Counted from the first letter of the stretch, positions 8,994 through 21,949 are shown. The stretch: DNA of 64,000 bases from CAZWLY01 sp964634465 (GCA_964634465.1 CAZWLY010000001.1:248001-312000), one strand, 5' to 3'. Notes: generated by a model from the sequence alone, not told the origin. Program-made: numbers and translations.

Positions 8994-11089
8994 TCAACCG
9001 GTCTGGAGGCGCGAGAAATCGGCCACCAGCTTGAACAGGTCGGCCACCTCGGCCACCAGGGCCAGTCGGTTGGCCCGAAGCGCCTCGTCCTCGGCCATGA
9101 CCATGACCCGGTCGAAGAAGGTATCGACGACCGGCTTGAGCCCGGTCAGCTCGGTCAACACCCGGCCGAAGTCGCCCGAGGCGGCGGCCCGGCGGACGTT
9201 GTCGGCCAGGTTCTGCGCGGCCCGGTGCAGCGCCTTCTCCTCGTCCTGCTCGAAGCGGTCCGGGTCGGGCGGGACGGCGACCTGCTGGCCCTTGAGGATG
9301 TTGAACAGGCGCTTGAAGGCGATCGCCCCCTCCTCGAACTCCGGCCCGGCCTTGAAGGCTTGCAGGGCCTCGATCCGGGCCTTGGCGCCGGCCGGATCGT
9401 CGAGGGCCGCGGCCAGGACGGACTCGACCACGTCGTGGTCGAAGCCCTGGGCGGTGAAGAGATTTTGCATCCGGCGCCGGAAGAACTCGACCACGTTGGT
9501 CTCGACCTCGTCGGCCGGGAGCTTGAACCGGTCGGCCGGAATGCCGGCCACGGCCCGAGCGATGAACTCGACCAGACCGGGCGACCAGTTCTTGTCCATC
9601 AAGATCCTGATCACGCCCAGCGCGGCCCGCCTGAGCGCGAACGGGTCGGCCGCGCCGGTCGGCGGCTTGTTGATGGCGAACATGCCGGCGATGGTGTCCA
9701 TCTTGTCGGCCAGGCCGACCAGGGCGCCGGTGTCGCTTTGGGGCAGGGGGGCGTCGGGAGCGCCCGAGGTGGGCAGGTAGTGCTCGCCGATGCCGGCGGC
9801 CACGGCCTCGGGCAGACCCTCGTTTCTGGCGTAGGCCGCGCCGACCACGCCCTGGAGAGAGGGAAACTCGCCGACCATCAGGCTGACCAGGTCGGCCTTG
9901 CAGAGCCAGGCCGCCGCCACGGCGTTCTCCTTGACGCCGTCGGCCAGATGGGAAGCCAGCCGGTCGGCCAGCCAGCCGGTGAGATCGGCGAAGCGCTCGA
10001 CCTTCTCGTAGGACGTGCCGAGTTGCTTGTGGTAGACGACCTGCTTGAGCTCCTCCGTCCGGTCCCTGAGGCTTTTTTTGACGTCTTCGGCCAGGAAGAA
10101 GGCGGCGTCGGCCAGTCGGGCCCGGATCACCCGCTCGTGGCCCTGGCGGACCACCGCCGGGTCCTTGGCCAAGGTGTTGTTGACGGCCACGAAGCGAGGC
10201 AGGAGCTTGCCCGAGGAATCGACCACGGCGAAGTACTTCTGATGCTCCTTCATGGCCGTGATCAGCACCTCGTCGGGCAGTTTCAGGAACTGGTCGTCGA
10301 AACGGCCGCAAACCGCCGTCGGGTACTCGACCAGATTGGTGTTGATCTCGACCAGCTCGGGGTCGTCGAGGAGCCAGCCGCCCTCGGCCCGGGCCGCCGC
10401 CTCAGCCTCTTGGATCACCATCTCCCGCCGCCGGTCGATGTCGGCGATGACCTTGGCCTGTTCCAATTTGTCGAGGTATTCGTCCGGAGAGGCCAGCTCG
10501 ACGGGCCCCGGCGAATTGAAGCGATGGCCCCGGCTGGTCCGGCCGCCGGCGATGCCGGCGATCTCGACCTCGATGACCCGATCACCCAACAGGACCACCA
10601 GCCAGTGGATGGGCCGGGCGAAGCGGAACTCGCCGTCGCCCCAGCGCATGGACTTGGGGAAGGGCAGGCCGGCGACGATGCCCGGCAGGGCCTCGGCCAC
10701 CACCTCTCTCGTCGGCCGGCCGGGGATGAACTTCTCCACGGCCATGTACTCGCCCTTGGGCGTGTCGATGACGATCAACTCGTCGAAATCCACCCCCTGG
10801 GACCTGGCAAAGCCCAGTCCGGCCTTGGTCGGCCGGCCGTCCTCGCCGATCGCCGCTCGCTTGGGCGGCCCGCTGATCGTCTCCGAGCCGTCCGCGCCCT
10901 TCTCGGCCACGTCGGCGGCGATGACGGCCAGCCGACGGGGGGTGCCCAGCCGGGTCACCGGTCCGTGGTCGATCTTCTTGTCGGTCAGCTCGTCGTCGAG
11001 CGCCCGGGCCAGGGCCTCGAGCGCCGGTTCTATGAACGAGGCCGGAAGCTCCTCCAGGCCGATCTCGATCAACAGCTTTTCGCCGGCCA

Positions 11090-11090
<1 letters not shown>
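8994..11090 (-). CDS. glyS: Glycyl-tRNA synthetase beta subunit
   Basis: This 698-residue protein is the beta chain of the heterotetrameric bacterial glycyl-tRNA synthetase. It begins MAGEKLLIEIGLEELPASF, the typical beta-subunit N-terminus, and contains the HD-like region and a C-terminal DALR-like anticodon region. The ATG at 11090 overlaps the glyQ stop by one base, so this start is preferred over a longer open frame. The length matches the family. Confidence 0.97.
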
Positions 11091-11983
<893 letters not shown>

Positions 11984-12022
11984 CTCTCACTCCTGAATTC
12001 ATAGGCGCTCGAAAAGCAAAGA

Positions 12023-12051
12023 AGCCTAACATTTAGGCCGGAGCCAGTCAA
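12023..12051 (-). promoter_or_regulatory. Candidate glyQS promoter with overlapping palindrome
   Basis: On the minus strand, TTGACT (12051-12046) and TAGGCT (12028-12023) are 17 bases apart, 40 bases upstream of glyQ. A perfect palindrome GCCTAA-CAT-TTAGGC (12024-12038) covers the -10 side and could be an operator. Confidence 0.5.
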
Positions 12052-12067
12052 GACGGCCGGTTGTTTG

Positions 12068-12096
12068 TTGACCGCTTGCCTCGGGCGGGCTATGCT
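12068..12096 (+). promoter_or_regulatory. Candidate promoter for the DUF2628-like gene
   Basis: TTGACC (12068-12073) and TATGCT (12091-12096) are separated by exactly 17 bases, about 47 bases upstream of the start at 12143. It is divergent from the glyQS promoter. Confidence 0.5.
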
Positions 12097-12142
12097 TGAA
12101 AAAATCTTTATTGGTCGAGCCTTATCGGGCCGGAGAGGTGTC

Positions 12143-12721
12143 ATGACGCCCGTTTGCCCCAGTTGCGGCGCGGAAACGGCCGAAGAGGGCGCGCCCTGTT
12201 CCGAGTGCGCCGAGGAACAACGGACTGGGTTCGCTCCGGCCGACCAGGTCGACGATGAGGCCCTGAGGGCCTTTATTGGCCCCAACGCCGAGGTCTACCT
12301 GGCCAAGTTCCAGAGGTTCAGGGCCGGGGGCGTGGACAACTTCGTCGTCACCTGGCACTGGCCGGCCTTTCTGGCCACCTTCTGGTGGTTTCTCTACCGC
12401 AAGCTGTATCTCTGGTTCGCCGTCTACCTGGCTGTTTTGATCCTTACACCCATCGGCCTTTTGGCCTGGATCGGGTTCACCCTGACGGCCAACTACATCT
12501 ACTACAAGGACGCCAAGAAAAAGATCCAGACCATCCGGGCCGTCCGGCCGGACGTCGCACCGATCGATCTGGCCGCGGCCGGAGGGGTCAACGGCTGGGT
12601 GCCGGTGGTGGCGGTTCTGCTGAGTTTGGGCTTCATCGTGCTGCTGCTGATGGTCGGCTTGGCCGCCATGATGGCCGTCTTTGGCTGGTGGATCTCCGGG
12701 GGCGGCGAGGTGTCGCTTTAG
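12143..12721 (+). CDS. Zinc-ribbon membrane protein, DUF2628-like
   Basis: This 192-residue protein begins with a zinc ribbon (CPSCGAE...CSEC). A segment follows with the DUF2628-type pattern, FRAGG then WHWPAFLATFWWFLYRK. There are two or three membrane segments, near residues 80-115 and at the C-terminus. The start at 12143 is preferred because GGAGAGG lies just upstream; a longer frame starts at 12065. The function is unknown. Its stop codon overlaps the end of the convergent rsmA gene by 4 bases. Confidence 0.75.
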   Translation: MTPVCPSCGAETAEEGAPCSECAEEQRTGFAPADQVDDEALRAFIGPNAEVYLAKFQRFRAGGVDNFVVTWHWPAFLATFWWFLYRKLYLWFAVYLAVLILTPIGLLAWIGFTLTANYIYYKDAKKKIQTIRAVRPDVAPIDLAAAGGVNGWVPVVAVLLSLGFIVLLLMVGLAAMMAVFGWWISGGGEVSL

Positions 12722-13590
12722 TCGTTGGCCCTTCTTTGCCCCGCGGCCGCGTTGGCCAGTCTGATGAAGTCGGCCACGGCGAGCTTCTCCGCCCTTTGGG
12801 TCGGCTCCACCTCGGCTGCGGCGAATATCTCTTCCAGGACGTCGATATTCCATCCCAGCGGCGCGGCCAGAAGGGCCTGGCGCAGCGTCTTGCGGCGCTG
12901 GCCGAAGGCGGCCTGGACGATCTTGGCGAAGAGCTCCTCATCGGCCAGGGGCAGCGGCGGCGCCTGGCCGAAGGTCAGCCGGATGGTCTTGGAGGCGACC
13001 TTGGGCGGGGGGTAGAAGGCTCCCGGTTTGAGAGTCAGAATCGGCTCGACCTTGGCCTTCAGCCCGACCTTGACCGTTATCTGGCCGTAGGTCTTGGGGC
13101 CCGGCGGCGAGAGAATCCGGTCGGCCAGTTCCTTCTGCAAGGTCAACACGGCCAGCCCGACGGCCGGGCCGGCCTCGAGCAGCTTGAAGATCAAGGGCGA
13201 GGCGATGTGGTAGGGCAGGTTGCCGATGACCTTGGTCCCGGCCGGCAGGCCGGCGAAGTCGAAGGCCAGGGCGTCGCCGAGGACGATCTCGACCCGGGGC
13301 GCGAACTTCTTGCCCAGCCGGTCCTTGAGGACGGCGGCCAGGGAGCGGTCCGCCTCCAGGGCGATGACTTCGGCCCCGGCGTGGATCAGGGGAAAGGTCA
13401 GCGCCCCCAGGCCGGGGCCGATCTCGACCACCCGTTCGCCGGGCTTTATGCCCGCCGCGGCCACGATGCGCTCGGCCGCCCGCCGGTCGGTGAGGAAGTT
13501 CTGGCCGAGCCCCTTTCGGGGCCGCAGGTTGTGCTTCCTCAGGACGGCTTGGGTGGAGAGTCGAGGGCTTTGGTCTTTTCGATCAGACAT
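12718..13590 (-). CDS. rsmA: 16S rRNA A1518/A1519 dimethyltransferase RsmA (KsgA)
   Basis: This 290-residue SAM-dependent enzyme dimethylates two adjacent adenines in helix 45 of 16S rRNA during small-subunit maturation. The motifs GQNFLTD, VEIGPGLGALT (SAM motif I) and GNLPYHIASP (the N-[LI]-P-[YF] catalytic motif) are all present. The ATG at 13590 is preceded by a strong AGGAGG site. The first 52 bases lie inside the end of the upstream DUF2062 gene. Confidence 0.96.
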   Translation of the reverse strand: MSDRKDQSPRLSTQAVLRKHNLRPRKGLGQNFLTDRRAAERIVAAAGIKPGERVVEIGPGLGALTFPLIHAGAEVIALEADRSLAAVLKDRLGKKFAPRVEIVLGDALAFDFAGLPAGTKVIGNLPYHIASPLIFKLLEAGPAVGLAVLTLQKELADRILSPPGPKTYGQITVKVGLKAKVEPILTLKPGAFYPPPKVASKTIRLTFGQAPPLPLADEELFAKIVQAAFGQRRKTLRQALLAAPLGWNIDVLEEIFAAAEVEPTQRAEKLAVADFIRLANAAAGQRRAND

Positions 13591-14036
13591 CTCTCCCTCC
13601 TCCTCCTTTGGCTCTCGAAAAGCGCGTATATGAACAAGTAGGCGACGAATCCGGCCGGAAGGCCCATGGCTATTCCGCCGATCATCATCAGCCACAGCGC
13701 CTCGCCGGTCTGCTTGACCAGGGTGAAGATCGAGTGATTGGCCAGGTGGAAGGTCATCTCGCTGCCGACGATCCACCGGCCGACCACGAACTCGGCGTAG
13801 TAGAAGGCGGCCAGGGTCAGCGGGTTGGAGATCCAGACCGCGGCCGCGGCGGCGATGGCCGAGCCGCGGAAGATGAAGGCCAGACCGACGGCCAGGTAGG
13901 TTTGGATCGGGATGGTCGGGGTGAAGCCGACCAGCACGCCGAGGGCGAAGCCCAGGGCCACCTTGTGGGGCTGGTCCCTGAGCCTGAGGACCTTGAGGAA
14001 GTGATACCGGATCAGCCGGCCGGGTTCCAAGGCCAC
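13539..14036 (-). CDS. DUF2062 family membrane protein
   Basis: This 165-residue protein has the DUF2062 pattern: GFALGVLVGFTPTIPIQT followed by hydrophobic helices and the motif WISNPLTLAAFYY, with a further helix near the C-terminus. Members are small inner-membrane proteins of unknown function. The 3' end overlaps the rsmA start by 52 bases in another frame, so the two are probably translationally linked. Confidence 0.85.
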   Translation of the reverse strand: MALEPGRLIRYHFLKVLRLRDQPHKVALGFALGVLVGFTPTIPIQTYLAVGLAFIFRGSAIAAAAAVWISNPLTLAAFYYAEFVVGRWIVGSEMTFHLANHSIFTLVKQTGEALWLMMIGGIAMGLPAGFVAYLFIYALFESQRRRRERCLIEKTKALDSPPKPS

Positions 14037-14047
14037 TCGACGCCCTC

Positions 14048-15094
14048 CTACCGCTCGGCCGCCAGATCGGGTCGGGGATAGGTCATCCGGGAGACGGCGT
14101 CCATCTCCCAGCCGGCCGGTCCGCTCTCGGCCAGCTCGTGGTAGCCGGCCGCGGCGACCATGGCCGCGTTGTCGGTGCAGTATTCCGGCCGCGGGACGAT
14201 CAGTTCCACGCCGACGCCGGCCAGCGAGTCGGCCATGACTTCCCGGAGCGATCTGTTGGCCGCCACCCCGCCGACCAGGAGGACCTGTTTCACCCCCTCC
14301 CGCCGGGCGGCCTCGGTCGTCTTGGCGGCCAGCACCTCGGCCGCGGCCGCCTGGAACGAGGCGCAGACGTCGGCCAGGGATGTCTGGCCGGGCTCGAGCG
14401 TTTCGCCCGGTCTTTGGACCGGGTTGGTCTTGACGAAGTTCAAGACGGCCGTCTTGAGCCCGGAAAAGGAGAAGTTCAAGGAGCCGTCCATCATCGGCCG
14501 GGGAAAGCCCAGCCGGTCCCGGCCTTCTTTGGCCAGCCGCTCGATGATCGGTCCGGCCGGGTAGGCCAGGCCCAAGAGTTTGCCCACCTTGTCGAAGGCC
14601 TCGCCGGCGGCGTCGTCCAGGGTGGCGCCCAGGAGCGTCAGCGGCTCGGTCAGCGATTCGACCCGATACAGGCTGGTGTGACCGCCGGAGACGACCAGGG
14701 CCACCGCCGGCGGCTCGGGCCGGGGCGTCTCCAGGAAGGCGGCGGCCACGTGGGCCTTCAAGTGATCGACGCCGACGAGCGGGATGTCGAGGCTCAGCGC
14801 CATGGCCTTGGCCGCAGAGAGAGCGACCAGCAGCGACCCGATCAGCCCCGGCCCCCTCGTCGCGGCCAGGGCGTCGATGTCGGCCAGTCCCACCCCGGCC
14901 GCGTCCAGGGCGCTTTTGATCACCGGCAGGATGTTCTCGACGTGGTTGCGGGAGGCCAGCTCCGGCACCACTCCGCCGTAGGGAGCGTGGAGGGCGATCT
15001 GCGAGGAGACGATCGACGAGACGACCTGCCGACCGTCTTTGACCACGGCGGCGGCCGTCTCGTCGCAGGATGATTCCAGACCCAGGATCAGCAA
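14048..15094 (-). CDS. tsaD: tRNA N6-threonylcarbamoyladenosine transferase TsaD
   Basis: This 348-residue enzyme transfers the threonylcarbamoyl group to A37 of ANN-decoding tRNAs. The N-terminus MLILGLESSCDETAAAVV, the metal-binding HLKAH motif (His111, His115) and VSGGHTSLY are diagnostic. TsaE, which drives the same pathway, is encoded at 19690-20187. The fbp gene ends 3 bases upstream. Confidence 0.97.
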   Translation of the reverse strand: MLILGLESSCDETAAAVVKDGRQVVSSIVSSQIALHAPYGGVVPELASRNHVENILPVIKSALDAAGVGLADIDALAATRGPGLIGSLLVALSAAKAMALSLDIPLVGVDHLKAHVAAAFLETPRPEPPAVALVVSGGHTSLYRVESLTEPLTLLGATLDDAAGEAFDKVGKLLGLAYPAGPIIERLAKEGRDRLGFPRPMMDGSLNFSFSGLKTAVLNFVKTNPVQRPGETLEPGQTSLADVCASFQAAAAEVLAAKTTEAARREGVKQVLLVGGVAANRSLREVMADSLAGVGVELIVPRPEYCTDNAAMVAAAGYHELAESGPAGWEMDAVSRMTYPRPDLAAER

Positions 15095-15097
15095 GGT

Positions 15098-16108
15098 CTA
15101 CATTTCACCTTTCATGAACTTCTCGGCCGTCTCCACGTCCTCTTTGGAGCCGATGAAGAGCGGCACTCGTTGGTGGATCTCGGTCGGTTCCACCTCCAGG
15201 ATTCGCTGCTCGCCGGTGGAGGCGGCTCCGCCGGCCTGTTCGACCACGAAGGCCAGCGGCGCGGCCTCGCACAGCAGGCGCAGCTTGCCGTGGGGCATGC
15301 GCGGGTTCTTCTTGTCGGCCGGGTACATGAAGATGCCGCCGTAGAGGAGGTTGCGGTGGAAGTCGGCCACCAGGGAGCCGATGTAGCGCGAGGAGAAGGA
15401 GCGATCGCAGCGTTCCTTGTCCTTGAGATAGTCGATGTACCTCGTCATCCCCTCGTGCCAGAAGGGGGCGTAGGCCTCGTTGACCGAGTAGATCTTGCCC
15501 CGCTCGGGGATGATGATCTCCGGGTGGGAGAGCAGGAACTCGCCCACGCTGGGATCGAGGGTGAAGCCCCAGACGCCGTTGCCGGTGGTGTAGACCAGCA
15601 TGGTCGAAGAGCCATAGATGAAGTAGCCGGCCGCGACCTGTTTGTAGCCCGGCTGGAGGATGTCGTCCAGGGACGGCTCCTCGTCCGACACCCGGCGGTG
15701 GATGGAGAAGATGGTGCCGATGGAGACGTTGGCGTCGATATTGGACGAGCCGTCCAGCGGATCGAAGATGACCACGTAGTTGCCGGTCGGCAGCCCCTTG
15801 GGAACGCGGATCGGGTCGGCCACCTCCTCGGAGGCCATCACGCACACCTGGCCCGACTGCTGGAGGCGGTGGACCATGATGTGGTGGGCGTAGTCGTCCA
15901 GCTTGCGGACCTCCTCGCCCTGGACGTTGGTCTGGCCGGTCATACCCAGGATGTCGATCAACCCGGCCTTGCGGACCTCCCGGGAGATGACCTTGGCCGC
16001 CATGATGAGCTCTTCCAGAATCCTGGTCAAGGCGCCGGTGGCGCCGGGCGATTCCTTTTGGCTGTTGAGTAGATGTTCGGTGACGGTTACGCCTACTCTA
16101 TCGGGCAT
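15098..16108 (-). CDS. fbp: Class I fructose-1,6-bisphosphatase
   Basis: This 336-residue enzyme hydrolyses fructose-1,6-bisphosphate in gluconeogenesis. The class I signature is clear: the metal/phosphate loop DPLDGSSNIDAN, the earlier MASEEVADP segment, and the later YIGSLVADFHRNLLYGGIF region. The length is normal. It lies directly upstream of tsaD with a 3-base gap. Confidence 0.97.
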   Translation of the reverse strand: MPDRVGVTVTEHLLNSQKESPGATGALTRILEELIMAAKVISREVRKAGLIDILGMTGQTNVQGEEVRKLDDYAHHIMVHRLQQSGQVCVMASEEVADPIRVPKGLPTGNYVVIFDPLDGSSNIDANVSIGTIFSIHRRVSDEEPSLDDILQPGYKQVAAGYFIYGSSTMLVYTTGNGVWGFTLDPSVGEFLLSHPEIIIPERGKIYSVNEAYAPFWHEGMTRYIDYLKDKERCDRSFSSRYIGSLVADFHRNLLYGGIFMYPADKKNPRMPHGKLRLLCEAAPLAFVVEQAGGAASTGEQRILEVEPTEIHQRVPLFIGSKEDVETAEKFMKGEM

Positions 16109-16307
16109 GGGGCCCTCCTTGATCCAATCAGGTGTTCCAACCGTTGGGATCGGGTCGGGTCGATGAGAAGAATAATATCTCGTTGTCGGGTCGGGCTCAA
16201 GAACCCCTGTCTCTCTCGCTCTCCGCCCCCCGAGCGGGACGCGTATGCGTCGGTCCGCCCCGGCCGGACCGGTGATCTTTCGGGGCTCCGGCGTCGCGTT
16301 TCCGTCC

Positions 16308-16837
16308 CTACTCCACCCTCGCCGCCGCCTTCAGCCGCTCCAGGGCCTTGGGCCCCACGCCGGGCGCTTCAAGGAGCTGGTCCATGTTTTGGATGCGGCC
16401 CAGCCTTTCCCTCAGGGCGACGATCGCCCGGGCCCGCTTGGGGCCGATGCCGTCGATCAGGGCCAGGTCGTCGGCTTCGGCCCGGTTGATGTCCATGGAC
16501 AGACCGAGCAGGAACCGCTGTCCTTCGCCGAGCCGGCCGACGGTGACGCCGTCGTCTCCGACATCGATCCGGCTGCCTGGAGCCAAGGTCGATTCGGGCG
16601 CCGCGGCGAGCGCTCCGGTCTCGGCTCCAGCCAGCTCCAGCAGGCCGGCCAGCCCGAGTCGGCCGTCGATGAGGTAGAGCCCCTCTCGCTCGACCCGGCC
16701 GAAGACGCCGACCCCGATCCGGGCCGGCTTTTTCCCCGGCGGCGCGGCGATCAGAAAACCGTTCCAGGCCCAGGCCAGAACCAGGGCCAGGAGGACGACC
16801 AGGCCCCGTTGCTGGCGCGGGCTGGCCCGCCGTATGT

Positions 16838-16841
<4 letters not shown>
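16308..16841 (-). CDS. ComEA-like helix-hairpin-helix protein with SLBB-like region
   Basis: This 177-residue protein has an N-terminal membrane anchor (residues 13-35), a beta-grasp/SLBB-like segment (VFGRVEREGLYLI) and a C-terminal tandem helix-hairpin-helix: INRAEADDLALIDGIGPKRA and then EAPGVGPKALERL. This layout is that of ComEA, which binds DNA at the envelope during uptake. No ATG fits; a TTG at 16841 overlaps the cimA stop (TTGA) and is the likely coupled start. Homologues also occur in bacteria not known to be competent, so a DNA-uptake role is only possible. Confidence 0.75.
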
Positions 16842-18432
<1,591 letters not shown>

Positions 18433-18436
<4 letters not shown>

Positions 18437-19665
18437 TCTTCCTCCACCGGCGGCTTGTCCAGATCGAAGGCCTCGTGGAGGACCCTGACGGCCAGCTCGG
18501 TGTAGCGCTCGTCGATGACCACCGAGATCTTGATCTCGGAGGTGGTGATCAAAATGATGTTGATGTTGTGCTCGGCCAGGGTTCTGAACATCTTGGAGGC
18601 CACGCCGGCGTGGTTCTGCATGCCCACCCCGACGAGGCCGACCTTGGCCAAGGTCGGGTCGCCGATCACCTCGCCGGCCCCGATCCGCTTGGCCGTCTCC
18701 TTGGCCATCTCCAACGTTCGCTCCAGGTCCGAGCGCACGACGGTGAAGGTGACGTCGGTCAGTCCGTCCTCGGCCGTGTTCTGGATGATGACGTCGATGA
18801 TGATGCCCGCATCCGAGATGGGGCCGAATATCTGGGCGGCGATGCCGGGTTGGTCGGGCACGCCCTTGATCGTCACCCGGGCCTGATTCTTGCTGTAGGC
18901 CACGCCTCTGACCAGCACCTTCTCCATGCTCTCGTCTTTCTCGACCACCAAGGTTCCCTCCTCCTCGCTGAAGCTGGAGCGGACGTGTATCGGCACCTGG
19001 AATTTGCTGGCGAACTCCACCGACCTGATCTCCAGCACCTTCGCCCCCAGGGAGGCCATTTCCAGCATCTCCTCATAGCTGATCTTGTCCATCTTTCGGG
19101 CGTTGGGGACGATGTTGGGGTCGGTGGTGAAGACGCCCGGCACGTCGGTGTAGATCTCGCACATGTCGGCCTTGAGCGCCGCGGCCAGGGCGACGGCGGT
19201 GGTGTCCGAGCCGCCGCGGCCCAGGGTGGTGATGTCGCCGTTCTCGTCCAGGCCCTGGAAGCCGGCCACGGCCACCACTCGGCCCCGGTCCAGCTCTTTC
19301 TGGATCCGTCCGGTCTCCACGTCCACGATCCGGGCCCGGCCGTAGATGTGGTCGGTGACGATCTTGGCTTGATGGCCGAGAAGCGAGACCGCCTCCACGC
19401 CCATGGAGTTGACGGCCATGGAGAACAAGGCGATGGAGACCTGCTCGCCGGTGGCCATGAGCACATCCAACTCCCGCGAGACCGGGTCCTTGGTCATCTC
19501 GTGGGCCATCTTGATCAGTCGGTCGGTCTCGCCGGCCATGGCCGAGAGCACGACTACCACCTGGTTGCCCTGGAAATAGGTCTTCAGCACTCGCTCGGCG
19601 ACGTTCCTGATCCGGTCGTAATCGGCCACCGAGGTGCCGCCGTACTTTTGGACGATCAAGGCCAT
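18433..19665 (-). CDS. lysC: Aspartate kinase
   Basis: This 410-residue enzyme phosphorylates aspartate at the head of the lysine, threonine and methionine pathways. It has the KYGGTSVAD start, the catalytic kinase domain with TTLGRGGSDTTAVALA, and two C-terminal ACT domains (around GVPDQPGIAAQIFGPISDAG and KVGLVGVGMQNHAGVAS) that usually bind lysine or threonine for feedback inhibition. It is probably cotranscribed with cimA through the 4-base overlap. Confidence 0.97.
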
Positions 19666-19689
19666 GGACTGGCTTCCCTCCTTCTCGGC

Positions 19690-20187
19690 TCAGGCCGTAA
19701 GCTCGCTGGACAAACTCGTGAGCGCTCGCTCGGACGCCTCTCCGGCGGCCGTGATCACCGCCCGCCGCTCCTCGGGTCCGATCCAGGTAAGATTAATCTG
19801 CAACCGATCCAAAGGCAACAGTTCTTCGGCCCGATCCGACCACTCCACCGCCGCCACCCCGTCCGGTCGGCCCAGAATCTCCTCCAGGCCCAGCTCGGCC
19901 GCCGCCTCGAAATCGAGACGGTAGAGATCGACGTGATAGAGGATCAGCCGGCCGCCCAGGTGTTCGATTATCAGCACGAAGCTCGGCGAGGTGACCTGGG
20001 ATTCGGCCGGGACGTCGAGGCCCCGGGCCAGGCCCTGGACCAAGGTCGTCTTGCCGGCGCCCAACTCGCCGGTCAGGGCCACCACCTCGCCGCCGGTGAG
20101 GAGTCGGCCCAGCCGGCGGCCCAGCTCGGACGTCTCCTCGGGTCCGGAAAGGGTCAGGGTGAGGGGACGGTGGTTCTCGATTACCAT
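19690..20187 (-). CDS. tsaE: tRNA threonylcarbamoyladenosine biosynthesis ATPase TsaE
   Basis: This 165-residue P-loop ATPase works with TsaB and TsaD in forming t6A in tRNA. It shows the Walker A motif TGELGAGKTTLVQGLARGL, SPSFVL and the YHVDLYRL motif. An ATG at 20187 (MVIENHRPL) is preferred; a TTG nine codons upstream is an alternative start. It lies in the conserved nnrED-tsaE-lysC-cimA neighbourhood. Confidence 0.93.
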   Translation of the reverse strand: MVIENHRPLTLTLSGPEETSELGRRLGRLLTGGEVVALTGELGAGKTTLVQGLARGLDVPAESQVTSPSFVLIIEHLGGRLILYHVDLYRLDFEAAAELGLEEILGRPDGVAAVEWSDRAEELLPLDRLQINLTWIGPEERRAVITAAGEASERALTSLSSELTA

Positions 20188-20383
20188 AAGCGAGTGCTCT
20201 GCTCTGGCCAGCAAAACGGGGCTGGGTTCGGGTCTACTCGACCCGCTCGGCCCGGCGATCGAGTGCCGCTCCGGAGCGGGCGCTCAACGTCCACAGGAGA
20301 CGAGTATAGACTTAACTACCGAGATATCAAGCAGAAAGCTCGACCGGATGTTCCGGCGGAGACGGGGGCAGATCGGATCTGGT

Positions 20384-21949
20384 TCAAAGCTCTTCCGCGT
20401 TCAGCAGCGCCGCCGCGGCCCCGGGAATCGCCGCGGCCAGCTCCGAGGCGACGAAGCCCCGGCCGCCGGTCTCGGCCCACAGCAGGTCGGCGGCCAGGCC
20501 GTGGACGTAGACGCCGGTCACCGCCGCCTCGACCGGCTCCAAGCCCTGGGCCAACAGCCCGCCGATGAGGCCGGTCAGAACGTCGCCGCTGCCGCCCGAG
20601 GCCAGACCGGGGTTGCCGGTCGGGTTGATGAACACGTCGCCGTCGGGCGCGGCGACGATCGTCCGGGCCCCCTTGAGAACCACGGTCTGCTCCCACTTCA
20701 AGGCCAGGCTCCGGGCCGCGCCGATGCGGTCGGCCTGGACCTCGGCCGTGCTCAGTCCGGTCAGCCGGGCCATCTCGCCGGGGTGGGGGGTCAGGACCAA
20801 CTCGCCGTTGGACCACATCATCATCTCCGGCCGGGCGGCGATGATGTTCAGCCCGTCGGCGTCGATGACCATCGGTTTGACCACCCGCTCCAGAAGCCAG
20901 GCCAGGAGCTCGGCCGTCTCCGGGTGGTTGGTCAGTCCCGGCCCGACGGCCAGGGCGCTCTTGCCGTCGATGAGCGAGCTCAAGGCGCCGATCGCCTCCG
21001 GGCTAAGGGTCTGGTCGCTGCTCTCGGCCAGGGGAGCGGTCATGGCCTCGGTCAGCTTGGCCTCCAGAATCGGGTTGAGGCTCGTCGGGCAGCCGACCGT
21101 CACCAATCCCGAGCCGGCCCGCAGGGCCCCTTCGGCGGTGAGGACGGCCGCGCCGGTCTTGCCCGGCGAGCCGGCCAGAATCAGCAGGTGGCCGGCGACG
21201 CCCTTGTGGGCCTCGGGCGCGAGCTCGGGCCAGAGTTGGGCCGCGTCGGCCGCCTCGATCAGGAAGACGTCGATGCCGGCCTGGGCCACGAACGCCTGGG
21301 GGATAGAGATGTCGATGACCTCGACCCGGCCGCAGAGGTCCAGGCCGGGATGGATCGCCTGGCCGATCTTGGCCAGGCCGAAGGTGGCGGTCAGCTCGGC
21401 CGCCGCGGCCGCGCCCATGACCCGGCCGTCGTCTGAATTGAGCCCCGAGGGGATGTCCACCGCCGCCACCGGCACGTCGACGGCGTTCATGGCCGCGATG
21501 GCCTTGGCGTAGCCGCCCCTGACCTCGGAGTTGAGCCCGGTGCCGAGCAGGGCGTCGATCAGCAGATCGAACCCGGCCAACTCGTCCTCCAAGGCGTCCA
21601 GCTCGGCCTCGGTCAGAACCCGGTTCATGGGCAGGCCCAGTTTTTGGGCGACCTCGAAGTTCAACCGGGCGTCGCCACCGATCTTGTCCGGATCGGCCAG
21701 GAGAAAGAACTCGACCTCGGCTCCCCAGCGATCCAGCCAACGACCGACGACGAAACCGTCGCCGCCGTTGTTGCCCCGGCCGCACAGGATGCCGACTCTC
21801 AGTCCCGCCACCGGGCCGAAGTGCTCGTCGATCAGCTCGGCCATGCCCTGGCCGGCCAGCTCCATCAACACCTGGCCGGGCAGGCCCAGCTCGTTGATGG
21901 TCCGCGAATCCAACTCACGCATCTGTTCGGCCGTACACAAAGGACGCAT
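20384..21949 (-). CDS. nnrED: Bifunctional NAD(P)H-hydrate epimerase / ADP-dependent dehydratase
   Basis: This 521-residue repair enzyme converts damaged NADHX and NADPHX back to NAD(P)H. The N-terminal YjeF epimerase domain contains CGRGNNGGDGFVV. The C-terminal ribokinase-like dehydratase contains PHPGEMARLTG and ASGGSGDVLTGLIGGLLAQG. Both domains look complete. It sits 13 bases after acpS in the same operon. Confidence 0.95.
   Translation of the reverse strand: MRPLCTAEQMRELDSRTINELGLPGQVLMELAGQGMAELIDEHFGPVAGLRVGILCGRGNNGGDGFVVGRWLDRWGAEVEFFLLADPDKIGGDARLNFEVAQKLGLPMNRVLTEAELDALEDELAGFDLLIDALLGTGLNSEVRGGYAKAIAAMNAVDVPVAAVDIPSGLNSDDGRVMGAAAAAELTATFGLAKIGQAIHPGLDLCGRVEVIDISIPQAFVAQAGIDVFLIEAADAAQLWPELAPEAHKGVAGHLLILAGSPGKTGAAVLTAEGALRAGSGLVTVGCPTSLNPILEAKLTEAMTAPLAESSDQTLSPEAIGALSSLIDGKSALAVGPGLTNHPETAELLAWLLERVVKPMVIDADGLNIIAARPEMMMWSNGELVLTPHPGEMARLTGLSTAEVQADRIGAARSLALKWEQTVVLKGARTIVAAPDGDVFINPTGNPGLASGGSGDVLTGLIGGLLAQGLEPVEAAVTGVYVHGLAADLLWAETGGRGFVASELAAAIPGAAAALLNAEEL

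Noticed and set aside
18475..20568. A 697-codon plus-strand open frame opposite lysC and tsaE
   Set aside because: The opposite strand carries complete aspartate kinase and TsaE genes; this frame is His/Asp/Val-rich without motifs.
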